From an uncultured Bacilli bacterium (GTDB lineage Bacteria > Bacillota_I > Bacilli_A > ML615J-28 > CAG-313): a DNA stretch of 49,318 nt. Location: assembly GCA_934098295.1 (NCBI GenBank), contig CAKONV010000015.1, forward strand, positions 1 through 49,318, given 5' to 3'. Below, piece by piece: positions 35,221 to 44,046 of the stretch. A program made the position numbers and the translations under genes. The stretch's first letter is position 1; the number at the start of each line of letters is the position of its first letter. Below the pieces are notes generated by a model that did no database searches, was not told the DNA's origin, and saw only the letters and a list, made by a program, of their open reading frames with translations.

Positions 35221-36018
35221 TCAAATACTTCTCTTTTGTAATGTATGAGTTTCCCTTTTGTAATTTTCTTTACTTGAAACATAGATTTCTTCACCAGTTG
35301 ACATATCCATTATGGTAGTCATTCTACTTAACTTATTTTGTTGCTTTCCAAGCATTACCATTTCAACATTATACATGATAACAGTTTGTCCTGTTCTTAT
35401 GTTTGGATTATTCTTGAAATAATCATATAAACTTTCATAAGAAACAAAATCTTGTAAAGATAGATTCAATCCAGCATCTCTTATAAACTCTGCAGTTTTT
35501 TCTTCATCTGTCAAAAAATTTGCAACAGTAATATGTCTTTCCTTTTGAGGAATATTAGGATGCGTATGACCTAAACTAATAAAATTATAACCATTTTCTT
35601 GAGCATTTCTAATAACTTCATTTAATTTTTCGCTATCAATTTGAGTTTGTCTATTACTTAAATTTGCATTATATAAAGTACAATCAACAATTTGATCAAT
35701 CACATAACAAGTTTCACCAGCTAAACTCGCTCTTTTTCCTAATAGTAGAAAAGAATATTCTAAAGCAGTATCTGGATTATTTATTGTTTCAACAATTTTC
35801 TTATATGTGGCAACTACATCACTCGTCAATAAAATTGGAGTATATTCATCATCTAAACTCATTGGTGATATTGGAGTATCACCTATATCCATATTTCTGC
35901 TTAAAAAATCTTTTTCATGTTCTTTTAATATTTGTTCTGTTTGATGCATAATGCTATTAAACCTACTATCTGGAAATAAATTAGCATTATTAACATCAGT
36001 TATCGTTTTAATTTCCAA
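35221..36018 (-). CDS. JAMM/MPN-fold metalloprotease-like protein
   Basis: A 265-residue protein with the parts of a JAMM zinc site: Glu87 in ALEYSFLLLG, His151 and His153 in SLGHTHP, and a SxxD (Ser187-LQ-Asp190). JAMM proteins remove ubiquitin-like tags or are RadC-like. The gap between HxH and SxxD is about 30 residues longer than in standard members, so an insertion or a variant site is likely. It starts at TTG overlapping the stop of the membrane protein gene (TAATTG), 8 bases after AGGAGA. It is the last gene of a three-gene unit. Confidence 0.75.
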   Translation of the reverse strand: MEIKTITDVNNANLFPDSRFNSIMHQTEQILKEHEKDFLSRNMDIGDTPISPMSLDDEYTPILLTSDVVATYKKIVETINNPDTALEYSFLLLGKRASLAGETCYVIDQIVDCTLYNANLSNRQTQIDSEKLNEVIRNAQENGYNFISLGHTHPNIPQKERHITVANFLTDEEKTAEFIRDAGLNLSLQDFVSYESLYDYFKNNPNIRTGQTVIMYNVEMVMLGKQQNKLSRMTTIMDMSTGEEIYVSSKENYKRETHTLQKRSI

Positions 36019-36954
36019 TTAAATTTCTCCTAGAAACAAAACTATTATAGATAATAAAATCATAACACCTATTTCATAAGGAATATATTTTTTATATTTT
36101 TCATAACATGAAATTATATTTTTTCTACAAGTTAAATTATTAACATTTTTGCCTATCAAAATTTCGCTTGACTTAACATAACCATCAATATCATCTTTAT
36201 AAATGCTTTTATAATTAGTAGTATCATAACCAGCATATTTTTGCTCTGGATTAATACTACTATACCATTTATCAAGTACAGAAGAACCGATTGTTCCTCC
36301 AATAATAAACGCTAAAACTAATGATGCTATTGGAAAAGCAACATAACCCATAGCATATATTTGTCTTATAGTTGGTACAAATAATAATAAAGTCAAAATA
36401 ATTAATGAAGGAATAAATCCTATTGCTAATCCAACCACTGTACTTATTGTACCCTTTTTTTGTATTACTTTATCATATTTAGGTGGTGCATTTAAAATTT
36501 TACTTTTTATTAATTCATATATATCATTTATTTTATCATCTTTACTACTTAAAGATACATCAATATCCATTCTATCTTCATATATAGTCATGTTGATATG
36601 TTGATTATACCATTCACTTTTCTGACCTTCTAAATCAACAGTATAATTGATTGCATAGTGTACATATATATATTTTATTTCATTTAACCTATTATTAAAT
36701 ATTGAAATAAAATTATTATAATTATCAAAACTAACTGAAGTATCATCAGTAAAATTAACATCAAAAGTCAATCTGCTACCATTATCTTTAAAAGTCCAAT
36801 TTTGATAGTTATATTCTAACATCCTATTCTTCTTTTCTTCTATGTCATTTATTTTCTGATAATGTAGTAATTTTTCTTGCATTTTAGAAAATATCTCAAA
36901 TAAATCTTCATAAGAAATTATTTTATTAGCTACTTTTATAATGTCATTATACAT
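36019..36954 (-). CDS. Membrane protein with shared N-terminal domain, unknown
   Basis: A 311-residue protein. Residues about 43-158 form a cytoplasmic beta-rich domain that resembles the C-terminus of the 418-residue neighbour (spacing of Y/F-N-W/F, NYNxF, a Gly-Lys-Ser block and a final helix ending in Pro). Three membrane helices follow (two at about 170-222, one at the C-terminus, 292-309). An AGGAGG RBS precedes the ATG. Its position between the unknown 418-residue protein and the JAMM protein suggests a common complex at the membrane. Confidence 0.75.
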   Translation of the reverse strand: MYNDIIKVANKIISYEDLFEIFSKMQEKLLHYQKINDIEEKKNRMLEYNYQNWTFKDNGSRLTFDVNFTDDTSVSFDNYNNFISIFNNRLNEIKYIYVHYAINYTVDLEGQKSEWYNQHINMTIYEDRMDIDVSLSSKDDKINDIYELIKSKILNAPPKYDKVIQKKGTISTVVGLAIGFIPSLIILTLLLFVPTIRQIYAMGYVAFPIASLVLAFIIGGTIGSSVLDKWYSSINPEQKYAGYDTTNYKSIYKDDIDGYVKSSEILIGKNVNNLTCRKNIISCYEKYKKYIPYEIGVMILLSIIVLFLGEI

Positions 36955-36973
36955 TTTTTACCTCCTATCTTGA

Positions 36974-38230
36974 TTATTTTGAACAAAAAATACTATTTGC
37001 TATTGGAAATTTTTTTAATATTGCATTTATATTTTCTTCTATTTGATTCATATTTTTTTCATTATAGTTTGATTTTCTAACAAATTTTATATCATAAGGT
37101 TTAAAAGATATTTTAAAAGAATTTTCATGATCCTTTAATTCATCACTTTTTCCTCTTTTATAATCTAAAGTAAGATCTATTTCTAAAGCCTCAATATTTT
37201 TTAATTGTCCTTGATGTACTGCATCCATAAATGAATTATAATTTTTACATGATGTATTATTATAATAATTCTTTTGTCTTATCATAATATCTAAACCATC
37301 TCCATAAGATTTTTTATAATCAAAATTTTTAAATTCATATTTCAATCTTTCATTCTTCTTTTCATCCTCATCTAATAAACTCTTAAAACGCGAATATACA
37401 TTGTCGCAATATTGAACAATATACGCCAAATTTTCAATGCCTACTACTATATTTGAATAATCAAATTCATTATTTATAGTTGTTTCAACTTCTTCATTAT
37501 TATACATTTTTATAGCCTCACTTTCAGTTGATTCAGGTATTTCATTAGAATTATTATTAGAATCTACTTTAAATTGTGAAAAATCACTATTTTCTGTTTT
37601 TGAAATATTATTGTCAGTTTTTTTGTATGACATATTACTCATTACTTGGTTTAATATGTTATCTATACTTCGTGTTATTTGATCGTTTATTAAATCAACT
37701 ACTCCTAACTTCAAAATTTCAGTTGGCATCTGCAATGCTGGAGATGATATAGTAAGTTGATAAAAATCTCTAAAATTAGGTTCTATAAAATAAGCATTCA
37801 TTTGTCTTATTATTTTTTTGACATTATCTACTTCAATTATAAAATCTTGCACATAGACTTTATAATTGAATATTCCATTACTATAATCTTTGTAATAAAA
37901 CAAACTATTATCATTATTTAATTGTGAATATTTTTTCATAAAATTAATAGTATTTTTTACAACTAAATCTATTCTTTGTTCCAAAGTTTCATTCATTCTC
38001 ATTGTTCCATCTGATACTAATTGTTGGAGAAACATACCATCAGTTGCATTAAATACAATCTGAGGATCTTGAGTCTCCTCTATTTTAAAGTTTTGTAGCA
38101 TAGGTATAGAAAATTGTTCTGCGTGTAATCTGAAATTTAAAGTTTGTGCCATATTCATAGTAATATTATTTATATCAATATTATTATTTTCAGATTCAAA
38201 AGATGAATTAAATTCTTTTTGATACTCCAT
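36974..38230 (-). CDS. Soluble protein with C-terminal shared domain, unknown
   Basis: A 418-residue protein without signal or membrane segments. The first 200 residues contain a segment AEQFSIPMLQNF and a beta-rich region. An acidic, Asn-rich linker (205-255) follows. Residues 293-418 correspond to residues 43-158 of the next protein. It is the first gene of a unit with its own box-containing promoter and starts at ATG behind AGGAGG. No catalytic motif seen. Confidence 0.75.
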   Translation of the reverse strand: MEYQKEFNSSFESENNNIDINNITMNMAQTLNFRLHAEQFSIPMLQNFKIEETQDPQIVFNATDGMFLQQLVSDGTMRMNETLEQRIDLVVKNTINFMKKYSQLNNDNSLFYYKDYSNGIFNYKVYVQDFIIEVDNVKKIIRQMNAYFIEPNFRDFYQLTISSPALQMPTEILKLGVVDLINDQITRSIDNILNQVMSNMSYKKTDNNISKTENSDFSQFKVDSNNNSNEIPESTESEAIKMYNNEEVETTINNEFDYSNIVVGIENLAYIVQYCDNVYSRFKSLLDEDEKKNERLKYEFKNFDYKKSYGDGLDIMIRQKNYYNNTSCKNYNSFMDAVHQGQLKNIEALEIDLTLDYKRGKSDELKDHENSFKISFKPYDIKFVRKSNYNEKNMNQIEENINAILKKFPIANSIFCSK

Positions 38231-38250
38231 ATCTTATCCTCCTACTATTA

Positions 38251-38325
38251 ATTATATCATACTTTACACTGTTTTGAATAAGAAAAATGTAAATATACAC
38301 TCATTTCATATGGAACTGTCAGTTC
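38251..38325 (-). promoter_or_regulatory. Promoter with GAACTG box, unit 2
   Basis: -10 TGATATAAT (TATAAT at 38251-38256). The box GAACTGACAGTTC, a perfect 6-bp dyad around one base, is at 38313-38325, 56 bases upstream of the -10. The -35 position is weak. It reads into the 418-residue gene. Confidence 0.75.
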
Positions 38326-38327
38326 AT

Positions 38328-38356
38328 AAAAAAACATCTAGAATTTAGATGCTTTT
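38328..38356 (-). terminator. Terminator of the MerR-metallopeptidase operon
   Basis: GCATCTA/TAGATGT stem with a 5-base loop and T7 on the minus strand, 28 bases after the stop of the HEIGH metallopeptidase gene. Confidence 0.85.
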
Positions 38357-38383
38357 TCAAAAAGAATCAATTGTAATATTTTT

Positions 38384-39301
38384 TTAATGTTTAATATGTT
38401 TTTGATTTCCTAATATCGTTTTAACATTTTCTTCTTCAATAGTAAATGGCATATTAATTCCATTGTCTTTATACTTTAATAACATATTTAAGAGTTCAAC
38501 TCTATTATCGCTATTATTTACATATTCCCCCAATATGTAACCTATATCATAAGAATAACCTGTCATTCCTTCATCAATACAGTCTTTAATAGAAGAACCT
38601 TGCTTATTAAAATATTCAACTATATCCGAGTTTTTAATAAACTCTTTATATAAGTTTATAATATTTAACCTTTTTCCTTTTAATAAACTCATTACAATTT
38701 GAAATATATTATTTTCTATACCATTTTCTCTTTTAATACTCAATATATGTACTTTTCTTAATTCATCTGCTTTGATATCAATGCCATAATTATCTCTTAA
38801 ATAATCGTTTGCAGTAAATTCAAGTATAATTGATGGAGTTTCAAAAAAGAAACTATCCATAATATCAGTAGATTTTTTGGAATTATCAAATCTTAATTTA
38901 TGTCCAATTTCATGACATAGTAATACTACATCATAACAAGTTCCAGATAATAACACTCTACTTTCTGAAGCTTTTGTTATACAATTATCGTCATCTTTAT
39001 TCAATGTTCCTTTATCTATACTATAACTATTTTTTAATTTTTCTAATATTCTATCAAACTCTTTTTCTTTTCCATATAATTGATATACCTCTCTAGATAT
39101 TTTTACTACACTTTCAAAATCTAACTTAGGTAAACTATTTATGTATTCTAAATAATATTCAACGAAAGACACATTATTATTTTCTTTACTCTTATCTATA
39201 TTCTCAAATATATTAGGATCTAAATATTTTAAACTATCACAATCTTTTAGAAAAGAATGTATTTGTTTTAATAATCCTACATTTATTATACTATTATCCA
39301 T
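38384..39301 (-). CDS. HEIGH zinc metallopeptidase (M3-like)
   Basis: A 305-residue protein with the zinc site HEIGH (130-134) and a downstream helix ETPSIILEFTAND (154-166), giving the glutamate ligand. HExGH followed by xPSxxxE is the M3 (thimet/PepF) pattern, in a much smaller protein than oligoendopeptidases (about 600 residues). It has no signal peptide, so it is cytosolic. It is the last gene of the operon with the radical SAM and VYGxP proteins; it could process the latter, which is inference. Confidence 0.82.
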   Translation of the reverse strand: MDNSIINVGLLKQIHSFLKDCDSLKYLDPNIFENIDKSKENNNVSFVEYYLEYINSLPKLDFESVVKISREVYQLYGKEKEFDRILEKLKNSYSIDKGTLNKDDDNCITKASESRVLLSGTCYDVVLLCHEIGHKLRFDNSKKSTDIMDSFFFETPSIILEFTANDYLRDNYGIDIKADELRKVHILSIKRENGIENNIFQIVMSLLKGKRLNIINLYKEFIKNSDIVEYFNKQGSSIKDCIDEGMTGYSYDIGYILGEYVNNSDNRVELLNMLLKYKDNGINMPFTIEEENVKTILGNQKHIKH

Positions 39302-39333
39302 ATAATCTACCTATTATGAGAAAATAAGATTTT

Positions 39334-41424
39334 TTAATCATAATTAATATGTGGATTTCTTTCTGCAGGAGTAAGCCAATCAATATTATATCTTTCTTTT
39401 AAAATACTTTTTTCTATTGCCCATCTTGTATGGCAACTTCCAAAAACTGGTATCTTTTTGCCATTTTCTATTTTTAATAATCCTTGTTCAATAAGTTTTT
39501 CATCAACTTCATTTTCTATTTCTTTTAAATACTTATCAACATCTTTATCTTGTTTTTCTAGAGTTATTTCCCAACTTTCCATTGCATCATAGACATCTAA
39601 TTGAAGCTCAAATGTATCATTTACCTTTAATGTAACTTCATTAGGTAATTTATTTTTATATTTTTCACGATTGCCTATTATACCATCTTGATATGGAATT
39701 GTTAATTTCACTCCATCTGATGTTATTTCATCAACTATTACAGTGATTTTATCCATAACTATTGGTGTATTCGTTATAACCTTATAATATGAAATTATTG
39801 GCTTTACTTCTTGTTTTTCCAACTCTTCTCTAGTTCCATAACATCCATGAAATGGAATATGAGTAAATTTTATATAATAATCATTATTCATAGTCGGATG
39901 TATAACATCTTTATTTGGAAAACCTTTCCTTATCGTTTCTTTTGCTTCTTCAGGTTTTTCCCTTAAATAATTTAAAAATGTATATACACCAGTAGCTTTA
40001 AAATTAGGATTTAATTCTGCAATTTGTTTTGCAGTATATCCTTCAACATTAATTGCATTAGGTATATCATAAGTTTTTTGAACTAAATATTTAGTAAATT
40101 CATTGAATATATCATCATACTTTGATAGATCCTTAAACAACAATTTATGAACTGCATCACTTTTTCCTATTTCATTTTTGAAATAATCAATAATTAATTT
40201 TGAGAAAAAAGAATCTTTCACTTTACTTTCAACTATCTTTTCAAAAGATAAATCTATTTTTTCATCGTTTCCTTCTTTATCAAAAGATAAAACTTTTTTA
40301 AAAAGTATTTCATATTCTGATAGCAAATCAATAAACTCATTCCAGTTTTTAGGAAATGCACCATTACCATTTATTTGTTTATTTAATCCATTTATGTTAA
40401 TTTTTAATTTCCAAACTATATTTTTATCACCAGAATATTCTGTATTCCAATCTGCAATAATTGTTTTTAATCTATTACAGAACTTATCAAATTTTGTAAT
40501 AGGAATTGAAACAATAGAATCTTTAATATAAGATGTTTCACTATTGTTTACATATAATAAATCACATTTATTATCCCATTTTGTTAAAGACAAGCAATAG
40601 TTTTCAACAACAATATTAATACTTTCTTTTTTCACCTTGTCTTGTGAAAAATCATAATTAGGAACACCATAAACCTTTTGTGGAACATTATCCTCTGGAT
40701 TTATATCATATTTTTCTTTATTTTCATTTTTTCTCTTTTCTTGAAGCCAATTTGGTATTCCATATACTTCTCTTGGTAAATTATCTTCAGATTCTATATC
40801 ATATTTTTCTTTAGCTTCATCTTGTTTTGCCTTTGCTTCTTCTTCCCATTGTTTTCTAATTGCATCAGGAACACCATAAACTATTTGTGGTCTATTATCT
40901 TCTGCATCAATATTATATTTATCTTTTTTATTAAATAATCCCATATCTTTTTCCTCCATATCATCAACTATATATTTTTTTATCATATCAATTATTTCAA
41001 TTATTTTTAGTTTCTCTTGTTTGCAAATATATCCACTATTTGTATATAAATCATCTTTATTTCTTAATTCAATGAGATCTTTTCCATCAATTATTTTTCC
41101 ATTAATCCATTTACTTTTATCAACATCATTATAATTCAACATATTCCCGTTGCACATAAATTCTTCTAATGATCCCAAAACAAAGTAAAGTGGTTCTTTT
41201 TCTTTTTGTTCGTTCCTTATAATTCTAACAATTTCATCATATAAATATTTTTTTCTACCACCAAAAATGAAATTATCATCATCATAATAGTCAAATTGAT
41301 TTAAATAATTTAATAATTCATCCAAATATATCAAAGCCTGTTTTTTATCATTAATTTTGTTTTTAACATGATAGTAATCGTATTTATTATTCAAATCTTT
41401 TCTTTTTAATCTATTGTCAAACAT
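39334..41424 (-). CDS. VYGxP-repeat protein, likely partner of the radical SAM enzyme
   Basis: About 696 residues, starting at the ATG at 41424 (GGAGATGAG before it); the frame opens seven codons earlier. The N-terminal 160 residues are helical and unknown. Three repeats follow: KYNIDAEDNRPQIVYGVP, KYDIESEDNLPREVYGIP and KYDINPEDNVPQKVYGVP, each followed by a charged linker. A beta domain (…WKLKININGLNKQI…GAFPKNW), a helical segment and YTAKQIAELNPNF…FLNYLREKPEEA come next, then a beta-rich region with FGSCHTRWAIEKSIL at the end. An internal RBS precedes MGLFNKK at 40944, so a second, shorter product is probable. The repeats may be substrates or recognition sites of the adjacent enzyme. Confidence 0.8.
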   Translation of the reverse strand: MFDNRLKRKDLNNKYDYYHVKNKINDKKQALIYLDELLNYLNQFDYYDDDNFIFGGRKKYLYDEIVRIIRNEQKEKEPLYFVLGSLEEFMCNGNMLNYNDVDKSKWINGKIIDGKDLIELRNKDDLYTNSGYICKQEKLKIIEIIDMIKKYIVDDMEEKDMGLFNKKDKYNIDAEDNRPQIVYGVPDAIRKQWEEEAKAKQDEAKEKYDIESEDNLPREVYGIPNWLQEKRKNENKEKYDINPEDNVPQKVYGVPNYDFSQDKVKKESINIVVENYCLSLTKWDNKCDLLYVNNSETSYIKDSIVSIPITKFDKFCNRLKTIIADWNTEYSGDKNIVWKLKININGLNKQINGNGAFPKNWNEFIDLLSEYEILFKKVLSFDKEGNDEKIDLSFEKIVESKVKDSFFSKLIIDYFKNEIGKSDAVHKLLFKDLSKYDDIFNEFTKYLVQKTYDIPNAINVEGYTAKQIAELNPNFKATGVYTFLNYLREKPEEAKETIRKGFPNKDVIHPTMNNDYYIKFTHIPFHGCYGTREELEKQEVKPIISYYKVITNTPIVMDKITVIVDEITSDGVKLTIPYQDGIIGNREKYKNKLPNEVTLKVNDTFELQLDVYDAMESWEITLEKQDKDVDKYLKEIENEVDEKLIEQGLLKIENGKKIPVFGSCHTRWAIEKSILKERYNIDWLTPAERNPHINYD
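40942..40957 (-). promoter_or_regulatory. Internal ribosome-binding site and start in the VYGxP gene
   Basis: GGAGG (40953-40957) stands eight bases before the in-frame ATG at 40944, whose product opens MGLFNKKDKYNID, just before the first VYGxP repeat. It would give a 536-residue form without the first 160 residues. Confidence 0.65.
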
Positions 41425-41425
41425 A

Positions 41426-42520
41426 CTACTCATCTCCATATACATCTTTTATACAGAAATTAGGTCTTCCTTCATCAAAATTAAATGTATGAAATGAATC
41501 TCCTAAACAATATTTCCATTTAGAACATTTACTACATTTATCACATTTAGTTCTATCATTAGATCTAAAAATTTTAAACTTTTTCTCCCATACATCTACA
41601 AAGCTATCTGTTCTAATATTTCCTTGTATGAATTCTGATCTTCTTTCTACATTTGGACAAACAAATATATCTCCATTACTTAATATGCTTGCTACATACA
41701 AACCAGTAATACAGAAGAAATAAGTATCTCTAATTTCTTTTTCCATAGGTATATCTAAATAATGACTACAACCATATTCAACATTCATCAAATTTTCTTC
41801 TCTTTTTTCTTTTATAAAATTAAATAAATACTTATATTCATCTTTATCAAGTAATATTTTATCATTTCCCTTTGCCCTTCCTATCGGATCAACATTAATA
41901 ACTCTCCATGATATAATATTTAGTTCCTTCATTAAATTATACAAATCTTCTAATTCATGTAGATTTTTCTTATTAGCCACTGTCGTAACTTGAACTATTT
42001 TTACTGATGGAACTTTTTGTAATTTTTTTATGTTTTCAATGATTTTGTCAAAACAATTAGAAACTTTTCTAAAGCTTTCATGTGTTTCCTTTAGACCATC
42101 AAGACTTATTGAAATCGTTTCCATATTCGTTTGATTCATTTTTTCTAATATTTCATCAGTTATAAGCATACCATTTGAAGTCATACCCCATCTGAAACCT
42201 AATTTATTAGCATAATCCATTATTTCAAATAAATCTTTTCTAATCAATGGTTCTCCACCAGTAATATTTAATAATATTTCATTTGCATTATAATGTTGTG
42301 AAATATCTAACAATGTTTTTTTTAATTCATCTGCACTTATTTCATCTTTTGGAATAAAATCTCCGCAACTACTTCCACAATGTTCACATCTAGCATTACA
42401 CCTTGATGTAATCTCTATAAATAAATCTTTTAATATAGGCTTTTGATATAACTTTTGTCTATATTCATATAACTTATCAAGATTTTTAAGTTTAATATTA
42501 TTTATATCTTCATCTGTCAT
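41426..42520 (-). CDS. Radical SAM/SPASM-domain enzyme
   Basis: A 364-residue enzyme. CNARCEHC (41-48) is the CxxxCxxC motif for the [4Fe-4S] cluster that cleaves S-adenosylmethionine, followed by NITGGEPLI. The C-terminal SPASM region fits the consensus: C-x12-G-x4-C (CITGLYVASILSNGDIFVC), then CDKCSKCSKWKYC and a last Cys in NFC, binding two auxiliary clusters. SPASM enzymes modify peptides (RiPP or protein maturases). The stop lies 2 bases before the next start, so the VYGxP protein is translated right after it. The protein itself ends KDVYGDE. Confidence 0.92.
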   Translation of the reverse strand: MTDEDINNIKLKNLDKLYEYRQKLYQKPILKDLFIEITSRCNARCEHCGSSCGDFIPKDEISADELKKTLLDISQHYNANEILLNITGGEPLIRKDLFEIMDYANKLGFRWGMTSNGMLITDEILEKMNQTNMETISISLDGLKETHESFRKVSNCFDKIIENIKKLQKVPSVKIVQVTTVANKKNLHELEDLYNLMKELNIISWRVINVDPIGRAKGNDKILLDKDEYKYLFNFIKEKREENLMNVEYGCSHYLDIPMEKEIRDTYFFCITGLYVASILSNGDIFVCPNVERRSEFIQGNIRTDSFVDVWEKKFKIFRSNDRTKCDKCSKCSKWKYCLGDSFHTFNFDEGRPNFCIKDVYGDE

Positions 42521-42549
42521 TTCTTATCAACTACACTTTCTCTACTATA

Positions 42550-44022
42550 TTATTTATGACAATCTATTTCAGACTTCAGCAATCTTTTAAATAAATTAAT
42601 CAAATAATCATCTGTTTCTCTATCTGAATATACTTCTTTTTCTAAACTAATTTCAAGTTTAAAAATATTGTTTTTATCTGGATCTAAATATCCTCTAAAT
42701 ACAGGAAGTCCACTCCAAGAACGATAATAATTTATCGTATTATCTTTTTCATCAAAATACATAAACCAATGGTCTTCCATTTCAAATGGTATATGTCCTA
42801 ATTTTATCAATTCAATCTCTTCACTCGAAAAGACAATATTTATATCTAATTCTTTAATATTATTTTTCATTGGCAAGATTTTCCAACTATCCTTAGTTGC
42901 TTTTATTTTTCTGCGTTCTTTTCTTAATTGAGTATACTCTTCTACCGCAGATTTTCTTTCAATCATATTTTGATTTTTTTTAAATTCTATTATGTCTAGA
43001 TATTTTTTTACCATTTCATCCAAATATTCTTTTTTTTGCAATGAATTAATCCATTCTTTTGGTATACTATCAACACCATATATAAGCCCTGCCAATGCAC
43101 CAGTTAATGCTCCAATAGTGTCTGTATCATTTCCTAAATTAACTGCTTTTAAAACTGCTTCATTAAATAAATTAGATGTAAGAATACACCAAATAGATGC
43201 CTCTAATGAATCTATAACGAAACCAGAAGATTTTATTTCATTTATGTTTAAAGTACTTATATCGTTATAAATGAGTCTGCTAAAATATTTTATATATATA
43301 TCAAGATTTCCATATTCTTTTTTTATTTTCCCTTCAAAAATATCAGTAAAATATTTTCTGGTTAAATTATAAGCTTTTTTTACATCAAGCAATTCCATAT
43401 AATAATCTATAAAATATGAATATATATAACAAGACATTGTACTTAAATCATGTGAATGCGTTAATGAAGAAACCTTTTTTATAACATCATAACTATCATT
43501 CTTTATTACAAATTCATAAGTTGAATGAATACAATAATGTGAATATATTGATATAGGAAGGATTCTCATAAGTGAACCGTTACCATTTGAATTTATACTA
43601 TTATTTCCACAAAAAGGATTTTTTCTATTATAATCAAATTTGGAAATTGCATCACTTGTACTTATTCCAATATCAAAAACATTATTATTAGGTGTATATT
43701 TTCCCTCATTTTTCCAATTAGAAAAATTAACCATCAAATCAGTGTAATTTACAAAATCATCATTTAATAACATTGACTTATTATTATACATTGAGTCTAT
43801 TGTTGCTAATACCATAGAACTATCATCAGACCATGTTCCTTTTGGCTGATTATGAGTGCCATATTCTTCCATAGTCTTTATTTGTTTATTTAATAAAACT
43901 TCTCTATTTAAAAATTCAACTGGTACTCCTAAAGCATCCCCAACGAAAAAACCATATAAACTACCAATGATTCTATCACTTTCTGATATTGTATCTTCAT
44001 TTGGTTTTTCAAAAAAATTCAT
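42550..44022 (-). CDS. ADP-ribosylglycohydrolase with extra C-terminal domain
   Basis: A 490-residue protein. Residues 1-345 form an ADP-ribosylglycohydrolase (DraG/ARH) domain, which removes ADP-ribose from proteins or nucleic acids. Its metal motifs are present: GSLYGFFVGDALGVPVEF, GTWSDDSSM and GNDTDTIGALTGALAG. Residues about 375-490 are a separate domain with GHIPFEMEDHWFMYFD and NYYRSWSGLPVFRGYLD, which I do not place in a family. The active-site residues look intact. Its substrate could be a partner made by the element or a host protein. Confidence 0.93.
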   Translation of the reverse strand: MNFFEKPNEDTISESDRIIGSLYGFFVGDALGVPVEFLNREVLLNKQIKTMEEYGTHNQPKGTWSDDSSMVLATIDSMYNNKSMLLNDDFVNYTDLMVNFSNWKNEGKYTPNNNVFDIGISTSDAISKFDYNRKNPFCGNNSINSNGNGSLMRILPISIYSHYCIHSTYEFVIKNDSYDVIKKVSSLTHSHDLSTMSCYIYSYFIDYYMELLDVKKAYNLTRKYFTDIFEGKIKKEYGNLDIYIKYFSRLIYNDISTLNINEIKSSGFVIDSLEASIWCILTSNLFNEAVLKAVNLGNDTDTIGALTGALAGLIYGVDSIPKEWINSLQKKEYLDEMVKKYLDIIEFKKNQNMIERKSAVEEYTQLRKERRKIKATKDSWKILPMKNNIKELDINIVFSSEEIELIKLGHIPFEMEDHWFMYFDEKDNTINYYRSWSGLPVFRGYLDPDKNNIFKLEISLEKEVYSDRETDDYLINLFKRLLKSEIDCHK

Positions 44023-44046
44023 TTTATCACCATCTAATTGTAATTT

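Noticed and set aside
35221..38230. Bacterial ubiquitin-like conjugation system around the JAMM gene
   Set aside because: No E1-, E2- or ubiquitin-like sequence is present in the neighbours.
41390..42560. Separate small precursor peptide gene next to the radical SAM enzyme
   Set aside because: I looked on both strands for a short frame with an RBS beside the enzyme and found none. The only repeated peptide-like sequence is inside the VYGxP protein.
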